A DNA stretch of 40,964 bases from Marinomonas sp. UCMA 3892 (GTDB lineage: Bacteria > Pseudomonadota > Gammaproteobacteria > Pseudomonadales > Marinomonadaceae). A program made the position numbers and the translations under genes. Every line of letters starts with the position of its first letter. Position 1 is the first letter of the stretch. The DNA is taken from NCBI RefSeq assembly GCF_012726345.1, contig NZ_PTXN01000003.1, positions 1 through 40,964 of the forward strand, in the 5' to 3' direction. The notes beneath the pieces are model-generated. The model was not told the DNA's origin and made no database searches. It saw only the letters and a list, made by a program, of their open reading frames with translations. Below are positions 17,382 through 25,007 of this stretch, piece after piece.

Positions 17382-18392
17382 ATGCGCGTTACATACATAC
17401 TGGATGGCACATCAACTAAATTAGGTGACGAACAATACAACAATATCACTGAGATTCTTTTTCCAGATATTAATTATCCGCAAAATCCCCATACCGTAAC
17501 GATTACACGAATGTTTAATGGTTACTCACAACACCGCTGGATAGTTAAGTCAGTTGCCCATACCAATAATGATGATGTGGTTATAACACTAGAGCCAAGA
17601 AATAATGACAAAGAAGAAATATATCTTTCAAAAACATACAAGGTAAAAGGTAGTGTCATTAGCCAACTCCATAAAGGTACACTGGTAGAAATAGATTATG
17701 GTTATATTCCTTCAGTAAAAAAGAATACTGGCGTCACTAAATCTAATAAGCGCTACCCTGATTCAATGCAGTGGGGAGAAATGCATAAACGCAGGCTAGC
17801 AATAGTTGTTAAAGCCACAGGTAATAGAATCCAAGTTGTCCCTATATCTTCAAAAGTGCCACCTATCGGAGATAAAACATGCTTTGAATTAGATCAAGAC
17901 TCGACAAAAAAACTGATCAATTACAATAACCGGAATACCCAGTCCTTTGCTATTTGCAGCATGATTGAAACAGTGTCACTGAATAGAGTACTTCCGCCTT
18001 TAGCCAAACCAATAAAGACTAATGGCAGACAAGAACCACAACGCTCTGACGGTTACCCCCATAAACTCTGTAAAGTAGACTTAAAAGCTTTAGATCAATC
18101 ACTAAGCTCTGTTATTGGAGTAAGTGATTACTTCAATTTAAAGCAACAAAACTCTGAACTATACCTAGAAAAAAATAGATTAGAGAAGAAAGGAGATGCC
18201 TTAAGCATTACACTTCAGACTACTTCAGCAAAAATGGAAGAGTTAGAGCATAAAGTCGGTCAACTTGACGCTCTCTGGCACATTACCGAAGACCTGTTTT
18301 TGCAGTTCAACCCAGGCAGAAGCGAGAGGGAAATAAGAGAAATGGTCTTAAAAGAGATAGATGAGTACAGCACAATTCTAAATGATGCTTAG
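17382..18392 (+). CDS. Protein with PemK/MazF-like domain and C-terminal coiled coil
   Basis: A 336-residue protein that I cannot assign to a named family as a whole. Residues about 97-206 resemble the PemK/MazF fold: K-G-T-L-V-E-I-D-Y-G-Y, then H-K-R-R-L-A-I-V-V-K-A-T-G-N-R-I-Q-V-V-P-I-S-S, the usual order of strands in these ribosome-independent RNases. The N-terminal ~95 residues form a separate region, and residues about 250-300 are charged and heptad-like (coiled coil). No antitoxin gene overlaps or precedes it, so a classical toxin-antitoxin pair is not shown. Codon use is AT-rich compared with polA, suggesting acquired DNA. It lies between polA and the small RNA candidate. Confidence 0.6.
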   Translation: MRVTYILDGTSTKLGDEQYNNITEILFPDINYPQNPHTVTITRMFNGYSQHRWIVKSVAHTNNDDVVITLEPRNNDKEEIYLSKTYKVKGSVISQLHKGTLVEIDYGYIPSVKKNTGVTKSNKRYPDSMQWGEMHKRRLAIVVKATGNRIQVVPISSKVPPIGDKTCFELDQDSTKKLINYNNRNTQSFAICSMIETVSLNRVLPPLAKPIKTNGRQEPQRSDGYPHKLCKVDLKALDQSLSSVIGVSDYFNLKQQNSELYLEKNRLEKKGDALSITLQTTSAKMEELEHKVGQLDALWHITEDLFLQFNPGRSEREIREMVLKEIDEYSTILNDA

Positions 18393-18413
18393 GCACTTGA
18401 ATGGTAAATATAT

Positions 18414-18441
18414 TTGACTTCTAGGCTTCATTTGTTATGCT
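18414..18441 (+). promoter_or_regulatory. Sigma-70-type promoter for the small RNA
   Basis: TTGACT (18414-18419) and TATGCT (18436-18441) with a 16-base spacer. The expected start point near 18447-18449 coincides with the first base of the predicted RNA fold. Confidence 0.65.
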
Positions 18442-18446
18442 TAGTT

Positions 18447-18554
18447 CATAGGGTAATAACTGGAACGGCTCCCAGCTTACCGACGTCTATAAACGACCTA
18501 GCCGCCTATGTAAATCTTAAAAAAGCCTGTTAGCTTATTCTAATGGGCTTTTTT
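18447..18554 (+). ncRNA. Small RNA candidate downstream of polA (Spot 42/ErsA-like by position and shape)
   Basis: A ~108-base transcript is predicted between a good promoter and a strong terminator, with no coding potential. CATAGG (18447-18452) pairs with CCTATG (18505-18510) and encloses a hairpin in which GGTAA and CTGG pair with CCAG and TTACC around AACGGCTC. The 3' end is a terminator, AAAAAAGCCTGTTAG against CTAATGGGCTTTTTT (18519-18554). In E. coli, Vibrio and Pseudomonas a Spot 42-type RNA (spf, ErsA) of similar size lies just after polA. Here the PemK-like gene has come between them. Sequence identity to Spot 42 is not claimed; the assignment rests on position, size and structure. 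Confidence 0.6.
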
Positions 18555-18683
18555 ATGCTTTTAAAAAATTTGAGTTAATTGCATTTTAAAAGCCGCACTC
18601 TGCACAAAATCGCCAATAAAGAACATTAAACAATTGATTTTAAATGCTTTTATTTAAAACTCATCTAGCATTCGCTCACACAA

Positions 18684-18777
18684 ACCGATCTGACTCGCTT
18701 TCCTTTTTCGTTTACTAGACGTCTCTCGTCGCCCCATCCATCTAGGGGTCAAATGAAAATTAAGCTCGATTACAACT
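18684..18777 (-). pseudogene. Very degenerate RAYT transposase remnant
   Basis: Contains a weak match to the transposase C-terminal coding segment (ATCTGACTCGCTTTCC) and, after it, the tail motif GGGGTCAAATGAAAATTAA. The order of the two parts is reversed relative to better copies at 21539 and 24511, so this is a scrambled remnant. Confidence 0.4.
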
Positions 18778-18803
18778 TCAGCGCAGTGATATAAATCAGG
18801 TGT

Positions 18804-18834
18804 AAAAAAAGAGCATGACAAATGCTCTTTTTTA
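18804..18834. terminator. Bidirectional terminator-like hairpin
   Basis: AAAAAAGAGCAT and ATGCTCTTTTTT form a perfect 12-base stem around GACAA, with A and T runs on both sides. No gene clearly ends here from the left, so it may be left over from a lost gene. Confidence 0.7.
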
Positions 18835-19324
18835 AAATGAAAAATGATAGTTCATGGCAGCCCTTTAGCTCTTTGGGGTCAGGGTGACTAAACAATGTTT
18901 AGTCTAACCATCAACAATGATATCACTGGCGAATCATTGGTAGCGTGAGAACATATGGACAATCCAGTAATGAGTCATATGTTAAGCCCTTCTACATGAT
19001 CAATTTTAGTACTAACGCCAACTCATCGCAACCTACAACAAACAGTCAATGGTAAAGAACCTTCCGGTAGCTTAAAAAACCAAGATAGCCTGCTAGAAAA
19101 CTTTTTTACCTGCAACTCTTAGCAGCTTCTGACTTTCATTGAGCACAAAAAAACTCCTAAGCAAATCCACTACATCAATCAGCCTCAATAAAAAGATGCG
19201 TGTTGCATATATCCAACTGTAATAAAACCCTCCCCCCTTACTTTTTTCAAACCTCGACTAAAAACCATCTCAGAAATCATAAAAACTAGTGATGAAAAAA
19301 ATCTCCTTAGTGAAGCAGAAAAAA
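18835..19324. other. Gene-free stretch with palindromes
   Basis: No credible gene. Two inverted repeats stand out: GACTAAAC/GTTTAGTC around AAT (18886-18904) and ACATATG/CATATGT (18951-18957 and 18976-18982). The latter half is AT-rich with stops in all frames and leads into the 3' end of the dCTP deaminase gene. Confidence 0.5.
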
Positions 19325-21334
19325 TCAAAAACCTTTATATAAATCAACCATTTTTGCTTCGTAAGGCATTCCTTGAGAATTATGTACTAGAGTAAAACTG
19401 ACTTGTATTTCAGTTTTTTCATTTATATACGGCGCGATACCTTTTAAGTCTTTTATTAGGTAATTGGAAGGATGTGATTCTATCACCTTGTCGATATACC
19501 AATTAACTCCATCCGTACTTCTACGAGCAATGCCTATACACTCTCCTATTACATGCTCACCATCAATTCTTTTCACCTTCATTAGTTCAATTGAATGAGC
19601 TAAAAGCAATCTTGTTGTTCCTGGTTTTAATTTAAATTTAACACGTAATCCTTTAAATATTTTTGATGAGAGATCTTCATCAAGAATCTGCATAGAAAAC
19701 ATGTAATCCAAAGGGTAATCAGTAGCTAATTCTTTGACTCGTTCTATCACAACAGGTGATTTATTATTAAATATCTTGATATACGAAGAGTAAGTTTTTT
19801 CGAAAATATCTTCAGGTTTGTTCGAAATAGCCTTAGCAATAGACATGCATTTAAATACTTCAGTTCTATCTTCTAAATAACACTGTTTATCTAAAGATAC
19901 TGGAACACGTGGATGACAATATTTCCCTCGCTCCGTAGGTATAGCTTTTCCATCCTCAGTTTTACGTTTTATTTTTTTCGCAGCACCAAGCCCCATAGTA
20001 GAAAATAAGTCAAGAAATCGACTTGGGCCTACTCCTGTAAAGGCGGAAAAAACAACTTTATCGCTACCTTCTTCGCCCATAGAAATAGAGTCCTTATGTA
20101 AATCTAATGCCTTACTCTTAGGGTATGGCTCAATATATTCAACCCGCTTTATTCCACTTGCTACGATGTGCTTTGCGCAGTTATGACACGGAAAGGTAGT
20201 ACAGGACAATTGACCACCTTGTACTCTTACTCCATTTCTGAGAGCACTCATAATAGCCGATAACTCAGCATGAACAATTCTACCGAATTCCGTAATATCC
20301 TTTAATCCTGTTTTATTACGAAGAACGTTCTCGAGTTCTTTTTGCTCAACATTCGAAATTTCAGGTATTTGTTTTAATAGCGTTTTTGCTATATCAGCTG
20401 AAAGTTGAGAGATAGTATTGGCATTTGCATCGTACCCTATCGCAGCATCTCTCTTATCACAGAACATACCGAAATTTTCATTTCCCAATGGTTCGTATAC
20501 TTCATCAGGCCAGTACTTTCCACCACCCGCTTTTTGAACATCATTAGAGCCTGTAGCAACAATATCATTATTCTGTGACGAAATAACTGCCCCTACTTGA
20601 CGCGACAAATCTGCTGAGTCTACCGAAGCCATAAAAGCCATGAACATTGAAAACTCTGAGTGAGTTGGGCTAATGTTTGGAGCTCCAAATATTAAATCAA
20701 TGAAACGCTCTATTTTATCATTTCGGTTTTCTGAGGCATCTATAAAAAAATCTGAATGAATAAATACCTTTTCAATTTCTTTTTTGTCTATACGTTCAGC
20801 GACATGACGAGCAAAATTTTGCTCATAGGTTGTATTATAGCTACCTGCTTTAAACAACTTATCTAGATTTTTTTTCCTATTAACCTCACTATCAGTTATA
20901 CCAATTTGAAAGTATCCGTGTTCGTAAAATTCTCTTAACTGTTCTGAGTCTTTATCGTCGATTAACATATTGATAATATAAACTACACCATAAGCCCCTT
21001 TATCTAAACAAAAGCCTCTCTGCTTTTCTCGTTGACTCTTAATGTAATCAATAATAAGTGCAGAATTTATCGATGTTAAAGAAGCACCTTTACCTATTTC
21101 CTCAGTATATTTAGCTTGTTTAGAAGCTATACGAAATGCTGTTAGCCCTTTCTCTTGTTCACGACTATCGATAAATTGTAATTCATTTAGGACTAATGCT
21201 GAGGTGTTTATAAGATGAGGTCGCCAGTTATGAAACTCTATTTGCCGCTCTAATTCTTCTATAATTATTGAACAATTCACACCAATTGGTGCAGTTAAAC
21301 CAAACACTAGCTCTGAATATTGATTGTCTCTCAA
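19325..21334 (-). CDS. Anti-phage-type dCTP/dCMP deaminase with C-terminal extension
   Basis: A 669-residue protein. I start it at TTG 21334 because AAGGA sits eight bases upstream and the product then begins like known family members; an open frame reaches TTG 21385. The N-terminus has a degenerate P-loop-like segment E-L-V-F-G-L-T-A-P-I-G. The zinc deaminase core is intact: H-A-E (H355, E357) and P-C-H-N-C (C383, C386). Related defence proteins deplete dCTP/dCMP pools on phage infection. The last ~130 residues, after the deaminase, end in V-S-F-T-L-V-H-N-S-Q-G-M-P-Y-E-A-K-M-V-D-L, reminiscent of an OB/cold-shock fold. The gene is AT-rich, stands alone and lies in the region downstream of polA. 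Confidence 0.8.
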   Translation of the reverse strand: MRDNQYSELVFGLTAPIGVNCSIIIEELERQIEFHNWRPHLINTSALVLNELQFIDSREQEKGLTAFRIASKQAKYTEEIGKGASLTSINSALIIDYIKSQREKQRGFCLDKGAYGVVYIINMLIDDKDSEQLREFYEHGYFQIGITDSEVNRKKNLDKLFKAGSYNTTYEQNFARHVAERIDKKEIEKVFIHSDFFIDASENRNDKIERFIDLIFGAPNISPTHSEFSMFMAFMASVDSADLSRQVGAVISSQNNDIVATGSNDVQKAGGGKYWPDEVYEPLGNENFGMFCDKRDAAIGYDANANTISQLSADIAKTLLKQIPEISNVEQKELENVLRNKTGLKDITEFGRIVHAELSAIMSALRNGVRVQGGQLSCTTFPCHNCAKHIVASGIKRVEYIEPYPKSKALDLHKDSISMGEEGSDKVVFSAFTGVGPSRFLDLFSTMGLGAAKKIKRKTEDGKAIPTERGKYCHPRVPVSLDKQCYLEDRTEVFKCMSIAKAISNKPEDIFEKTYSSYIKIFNNKSPVVIERVKELATDYPLDYMFSMQILDEDLSSKIFKGLRVKFKLKPGTTRLLLAHSIELMKVKRIDGEHVIGECIGIARRSTDGVNWYIDKVIESHPSNYLIKDLKGIAPYINEKTEIQVSFTLVHNSQGMPYEAKMVDLYKGF

Positions 21335-21538
21335 CTTGGAAATCCTTTTATTAATTAATCCTAGGTAATGATGAATAATAAGCAAAAATCATCATTAAAG
21401 TAAACCGTAGATATCTAATAAAACTAATATAATTTCAATGTTATATGAATTTATGGGCTGTCTTATTTTTTGCTCACTTCATTAACTTACCTTTCTCAGA
21501 GCTAGTTCAGCCATAAAGTGACCCGTCGTTGCCTGTAG

Positions 21539-21726
21539 CAATTGGGCTCAGATGAAAATCAAGCTCTCTGGCTTCCGCCCTCGCTTAATAGGCGAAACTC
21601 GCCTGCCCGTTAGTTTTTCAACATCTTCTTTAAATTTGTCATTCCCCAATGCCATGTCGAAATGGGTGGTTGTCCGTACCCAAGTAATTTCACTATCACT
21701 TTGTAGCTCTAATGAGAGCTTGGTAT
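21539..21726 (-). pseudogene. RAYT (Y1/IS200-like) transposase, C-terminal remnant
   Basis: The tail motif CAATTGGGCTCAGATGAAAA begins at 21539. Just inside it the minus strand encodes the end of a REP-associated tyrosine transposase: L-G-N-D-K-F-K-E-D-V-E-K-L-T-G-R-R-V-S-P-I-K-R-G-R-K-P, preceded by S-L-E-L-Q-S-D-S-E. The N-terminal catalytic part is missing. Confidence 0.75.
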
Positions 21727-21738
21727 GAAAGCCCTAAT

Positions 21739-22030
21739 TCACTTATATTTCATACAACTCGCAATAGCTTGCGCTGTCTGTATCAGCTCCTCTTTCTCAA
21801 TAGCGGCAACCATGAATTTAGCAAAGTCGATGCGACGCACTAGGTTATGTGCAATGCGCTCATCTCCTACGTGTTCCTCTCAAATAGGCATCCCTTCGCT
21901 GTCACCTTCTTCTAAATCACATCCGCGCACGACGGTCCAAGACTGCCTTGAGGCAAATATGGCATTAGTCGCGCGTACTTGGTCGGCAATAGTTTTACTT
22001 CATCTGGAGCGCTTAGTTTATAGAGGAAAA
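21739..22030 (-). pseudogene. NAD(P)-binding (NmrA/SDR-like) protein, broken C-terminal fragment
   Basis: Read on the minus strand with one frame change near 21990 and an in-frame TGA, the sequence gives K-L-S-A-P-D-E-V-K, then I-A-D-Q-V-R-A-T-N-A-I-F-A-S-R-Q-S-W-T-V-V-R-G, stop, E-E-H-V-G-D-E-R-I-A-H-N-L-V-R-R-I-D-F-A-K-F-M-V-A-A-I, ending at 21739. This looks like the C-terminal half of an atypical short-chain dehydrogenase (NAD(P)H-binding domain). It is dead: truncated, frameshifted and interrupted. The upstream part (MIQKNGGKGKANNPIGVI with an AAGGAG site) does not match this family and may be from another gene. Confidence 0.55.
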
Positions 22031-22380
22031 TGTTGTTAAAAACTAACTGTAGAATAATGACACCGATGGGGTTGTTTGCCTTTCCTTTGCCACCATTTTT
22101 CTGAATCATACATACTCCTTGTAATATTTTATGCTTGCGAGAATATTCAGTATGCTTTGAATTCATAACCAGACTATTTACTAACAATTGCCCGCACTTT
22201 GAAAAAATCTATTTTCCTTGCAACCCGTACCGGAAGTTTTTAAAATCACACACAGTGCTTCAGGGCGCATCCGACTCGCGGAAAAAGGTTAACCTTACCT
22301 GTAATGCTCCACCCTTTTATATGACATTTTAGCTTTCTGTGCTTTCGCGAGTTAAGTGCAACCTATGTAGGAGAGCTTAA

Positions 22381-23241
22381 ATGAAAATCTTGCCAAATAA
22401 TCCCAGCATTGAATATCTACATCGCGCCGCACGTACTTTACGATCTAAACATCGTTCAGGCGATCCAAGTGTCGTAGAGCTTATCAGTCATTTCGATACT
22501 TCTTTTCAAAACTTGCAAACTGAGCAAGTCTTATTGCAACCTTTTTCTATTCTAGATGCACAGAGAGTCACAGCTCGACAGTATGGCTTTGCCAGTTGGC
22601 GCCGCTTGAAGTTATTCATTCAAAAATCCACTCAACCAAGTGCCGACTATGACCCAGCTCTAGCTGAGCAGTTAACTCGACGCAATGCTATGCGTATCGC
22701 TATGATGCGCCGTTATTCACCTAAAAAAGCTGGTTGGTTCGACCACTTAGATGATTTTAATGAAGAGTCCGTCGAGATGCTCGAAGCAATCTATGACAAA
22801 TACGGATGGCTCGGCCCTCAAATCGTTGGACGAGAAGGGATGGAAGCGTGTTACTGGTTAGGTATTAACTGCTTGAAGAACAGCCAATTTCAATATCGAA
22901 GTGCTGAATTAATGCGTGAGGCTTTGCCTTTAGGCGAGTGCTATGGAGGGTATTACGCAGTCTCGATTGATCGTTCGTTAACGCTCTCTTATAAACCATC
23001 CATTTTTGGCGCATTCAATGACTTCAATGAGCACAGTGATCGGGTGGAATACAGCGACAATGTCGTTGATCCAAAGAACCTAAACAAGAGACGCGCGCAA
23101 GTAGGTTTGATGAATTTAAACAAAGCCAATGAGGAGTGGGCTGATATGATTCGTCAGCGTAAAGCTTATCGATACACCAAAGATGAGTGGCAGGCACTAA
23201 TACGCAAATGGGCATTAGAAGGCGGCTATCTTGCTGCATAG
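22381..23241 (+). CDS. DUF6624-like protein with N-terminal YGFxSW motif
   Basis: A 286-residue cytoplasmic protein, intact here and present again as a deleted copy (26805) and an edge-truncated copy (40483). Residues 65-80 (A-R-Q-Y-G-F-A-S-W-R-R-L-K-L-F-I) match the motif often found at the start of ankyrin-type and related accessory proteins. Residues about 130-215 (I-Y-D-K-Y-G-W-L-G-P-Q-I-V-G-R-E-G ... F-Q-Y-R-S-A-E-L-M ... Y-A-V-S-I-D-R) resemble DUF6624, whose function is not known. AGGAGAGCTTAA precedes the ATG. A converging NYN-domain gene follows in the ancestral module. A defence, immunity or toxin-neutralising role is possible but not shown. Confidence 0.65.
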   Translation: MKILPNNPSIEYLHRAARTLRSKHRSGDPSVVELISHFDTSFQNLQTEQVLLQPFSILDAQRVTARQYGFASWRRLKLFIQKSTQPSADYDPALAEQLTRRNAMRIAMMRRYSPKKAGWFDHLDDFNEESVEMLEAIYDKYGWLGPQIVGREGMEACYWLGINCLKNSQFQYRSAELMREALPLGECYGGYYAVSIDRSLTLSYKPSIFGAFNDFNEHSDRVEYSDNVVDPKNLNKRRAQVGLMNLNKANEEWADMIRQRKAYRYTKDEWQALIRKWALEGGYLAA

Positions 23242-23324
23242 CAGCCATTAGCCTATGCGCGCCATTGCAGTCAGATAACTTTCTATCTGACTGCAACTCT
23301 CCAACAATTGGGGCCAGAAAAAAA

Positions 23325-23525
23325 TTAGTCGCACCGGAATGCATCAACTTCTTTTTTGTAGTCTGCGTAGGCTTTTACATGTTGCTGGATGATATCTAAG
23401 GCAATTTCATCATCCATCAAGTCGGCTGGAATACCTTCAATATTTTCCAGTCCATCGGCAGGATGCAATGGACGCTATAGCCATTTCCACGCTTTTGGCA
23501 CACTGCCTTCAATTCCTTTCTGGCT
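23325..23525 (-). pseudogene. NYN-domain protein, C-terminal remnant
   Basis: The minus strand matches the last ~60 codons of the NYN gene at 27079-28014 (A-W-K-W-L segment, D-D-E-I-A-L, A-Y-A-D-Y-K-K). It lacks the nuclease domain. Its reading frame continues past the point where the intact copy stops, to E-V-D-A-F-R-C-D and TAA at 23325. The break on the inner side falls in a RAYT tail sequence. Confidence 0.75.
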
Positions 23526-23635
23526 GACCCTAATTTCCCAATTTCCACTTTTTAGGCATATAGGCTAATTTTTTATCCATAAAGAGAGAATGGTCTACAC
23601 TCTATTTATACAAGCATTTTGAATGGAGTTAAAAA

Positions 23636-23809
23636 ATGATGTTGTTACCTACTGAAGCCATCGGAAGCCTCCCTAGATCACCAGAGTTAATGCAGGCGCA
23701 GCGGCAGTTTGATGAGGGTAAGATTGACTCATCGGCAATGGAAGCATTCTATGAGGAAGCGATTGAGCAGACCATTCGTGCGTTTGTAGCGACCGGGTCG
23801 CCGGTTTAG
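23636..23809 (+). pseudogene. MetE-like (cobalamin-independent methionine synthase family) N-terminal fragment
   Basis: Starts with ATG ATG behind GGAG and gives 57 residues: L-P-T-E-A-I-G-S-L-P-R-S-P-E-L-M, then F-Y-E-E-A-I-E-Q-T-I-R-A-F-V-A-T-G-S-P-V, stop. These match the beginning of MetE C-terminal-like methyltransferases, which normally continue for over 300 residues. The stop lies exactly at the start of a RAYT tail, so insertion or deletion there removed the rest. The neighbouring LysR fragment could have been its regulator. Confidence 0.6.
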
Positions 23810-24172
23810 CAATTGGGGTCAGATGAAAATTTAGTCCATCTGACTTGGTTTCCTACCGCGCGTTCTTGGCGTCACTCGCCTACCCTCTTCTTTGAATCTG
23901 TCATTCCCCAGTGCCATATCTGAATGCGTAGCGGATCGAATCCGTCCGAGTTCTTCTTCTGGGATGTGGTATTTGCATCTCTATTTTCATCTGCCCCTAA
24001 TTTACTGGATGATGGGGATACCAATAGGACAAAGTCTGGGAAGTAAACCTTATTTCACTCCTTTGAAATAAGGTTTACTTGTAAGCTCTGATCAAACATC
24101 CTGTTTGTATCAGATTAGTTACCATCTTTGACACGCGCTTAATCTGTTATATTTTCATCTGACCCTAATTTA
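23810..24172 (-). mobile_element. Internally deleted RAYT element
   Basis: Bounded by the tail CAATTGGGGTCAGATGAAAA at 23810 and an inverted tail TTTTCATCTGACCCTAATTT ending near 24172. It contains a transposase C-terminal segment (23831-23966; I-P-E-E-E-L-G-R-I ... G-R-R-V-T-P-R-T-R-G-R-K-P-S, with five residues lost), another inverted tail (23982-24003), a tiny transposase N-terminal piece (L-L-P-R-L-C-P-I-G-I-P, 24012-24060 minus) and two hairpins. No functional transposase remains. Confidence 0.65.
24041..24114. repeat. Tandem perfect hairpins inside the RAYT remnant
   Basis: Hairpin one: AAGTAAACCTTATTTCA and TGAAATAAGGTTTACTT, a perfect 17-base stem with loop CTCCTT (24041-24080). Hairpin two: TCTGATCAAACA and TGTTTGTATCAGA with one bulged A and loop TCC (24087-24114). 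RAYTs recognise REP-type hairpins as single strands, so these may be the cognate substrates; that link is inference. Confidence 0.75.
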
Positions 24173-24503
24173 AAAGCTCACTTCATGTTGCCAACCCTGC
24201 ACCCATGTATAGTTATGCCCTTCTCCCATGGTTCGCAACGACTCATTTAAGAACTCAATAAAGACCCTCACTCTAGCCGGCATAAATTCTCTTTTCGGGT
24301 AAATCACGAATACCCCACTATCTTGCTGGGGAGGTCGGTAGTAAGGGTATAAAGAAATAAGCTTTCTTTCTTTTAGCGCTTTTTTAGCAAGAAAGTGTGG
24401 CAATTGAGCAACGCCAAATCCATCGATGCACATGTTAGCCATTGCTTCACCATCGTCAGTGATGTGGGTTCGAGGCAACTCACAGGGAATATATTGCCCC
24501 GAT
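24170..24503 (-). pseudogene. LysR-type regulator, C-terminal effector-domain fragment
   Basis: The minus strand encodes L-P-R-T-H-I-T-D-D-G-E-A-M-A-N-M-C-I-D-G-F-G-V-A-Q-L-P-H-F-L-A and V-F-V-I-Y-P-K-R-E-F-M-P-A-R-V-R-V-F-I-E-F-L, the last third of a LysR substrate-binding domain. The DNA-binding part is gone; the frame breaks at a RAYT tail just beyond 24503. A start at 24478 exists but lacks a meaningful N-terminus. Confidence 0.8.
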
Positions 24504-24510
24504 TTATTAA

Positions 24511-24691
24511 CAATTGGGGTCAGATGAAAATTTAATCAATCTGACTCGGTTTCCTACCGCGCTTTCTTGGCGTCACTCGCCTACCCGTTAACTTCTCAAT
24601 CTCTTCTTTGAATCTGTCATTCCCCAGTGCCATATCTGAATGCGTAGCGGACTGAATCCGTCCGAGTTCTTCTTCTGGGATGTTCAATGAG
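24511..24691 (-). pseudogene. RAYT transposase, C-terminal remnant
   Basis: Best preserved of the C-terminal remnants: tail CAATTGGGGTCAGATGAAAA at 24511, then on the minus strand I-P-E-E-E-L-G-R-I-Q-S-A-T-H-S-D-M-A-L-G-N-D-R-F-K-E-E-I-E-K-L-T-G-R-R-V-T-P-R-K-R-G-R-K-P-S. On its inner side it is joined directly to a polA tail fragment. Confidence 0.75.
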
Positions 24692-24742
24692 CCTTTGCTT
24701 GTAGAAGCGGGAATTAGAGACAACTTGGACGAGGCGCATTAG
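24692..24742 (+). pseudogene. Divergent copy of the polA 3' end (last 16 codons)
   Basis: In frame it reads P-L-L-V-E-A-G-I-R-D-N-L-D-E-A-H, stop. The genuine polA ends P-L-L-V-E-A-G-V-G-D-N-W-D-E-A-H, stop. Several codons differ at the third base (GTA GAA GCG GGA against GTT GAG GCC GGG), so this is an older or foreign polA end, not a recent duplication. A decayed version of the polA terminator hairpin follows. Confidence 0.8.
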
Positions 24743-24820
24743 GTGCCTCTCTTTAAAAAGGCCAGATAACAAATCATACTCAAGATAAACCATATAGAAA
24801 CGCTTACTTACACACAGCCT

Positions 24821-24999
24821 GTAAACATTTTCTTGAAGAAATGACTATTTGTAATAAAAATCTTAGCTCCGTAAACATTTTCTTAGATTAAATTGCAGTT
24901 AGGTATATCCAACACCAAGGAACAATGCCTAGAATGTAACTATTATCTTAACGAATGAAGCAGATATAACTAAAATCTTAGTTTTGTAAAAATTTTTTG
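24821..24999 (+). promoter_or_regulatory. Three direct repeats in the Fic gene upstream region
   Basis: GTAAACATTTTCTT occurs at 24821 and 24871, and a weaker GTAAAAATTTTTT at 24986. The second and third are each preceded by AAAATCTTAG plus four bases. The last repeat ends nine bases before the Fic ATG, so a factor binding there could control its transcription or translation. Confidence 0.55.
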
Positions 25000-25007
25000 G
25001 GCTGAAT

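Larger units (their letters stand above)
22117..23525 (+). repeat. Repeated module, copy A: leader + DUF6624-like gene + NYN gene remnant
   Basis: Begins at TGTAATATTTTATGCTTGCG, which recurs at 40224. The leader (to 22380) and the gene after it match copy C. The distal part (23258-23525) matches 26996-27265 of copy B and contains the end of the convergent NYN gene. The right end breaks off at CTGACCCTAATTT, a piece of the RAYT tail. No transposase or inverted termini were found for the module itself. Confidence 0.8.

Noticed and set aside
18447..22030. Retron or other RNA-templated defence system next to the deaminase
   Set aside because: No reverse transcriptase gene is present; the small RNA has its own promoter and terminator and lies beyond a gene-free stretch.
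21725..22039. 104-codon plus-strand frame
   Set aside because: It is antisense to the NAD(P)-binding pseudogene, whose translation matches a known fold.
22117..23530. Integron cassette array with attC sites
   Set aside because: The repeated modules suggested cassettes, but no attC-like core sites (GTTRRRY/RYYYAAC pairs) or integrase were seen, and the genes converge within a unit.
17325..24742. Classical integrative element with att sites at the polA 3' end
   Set aside because: The two polA ends are too diverged for att duplications and no integrase is present; recombination of a foreign polA-downstream segment fits better.
24821..24999. CRISPR array
   Set aside because: Only three short AT-rich repeats with uneven spacing and no cas genes.
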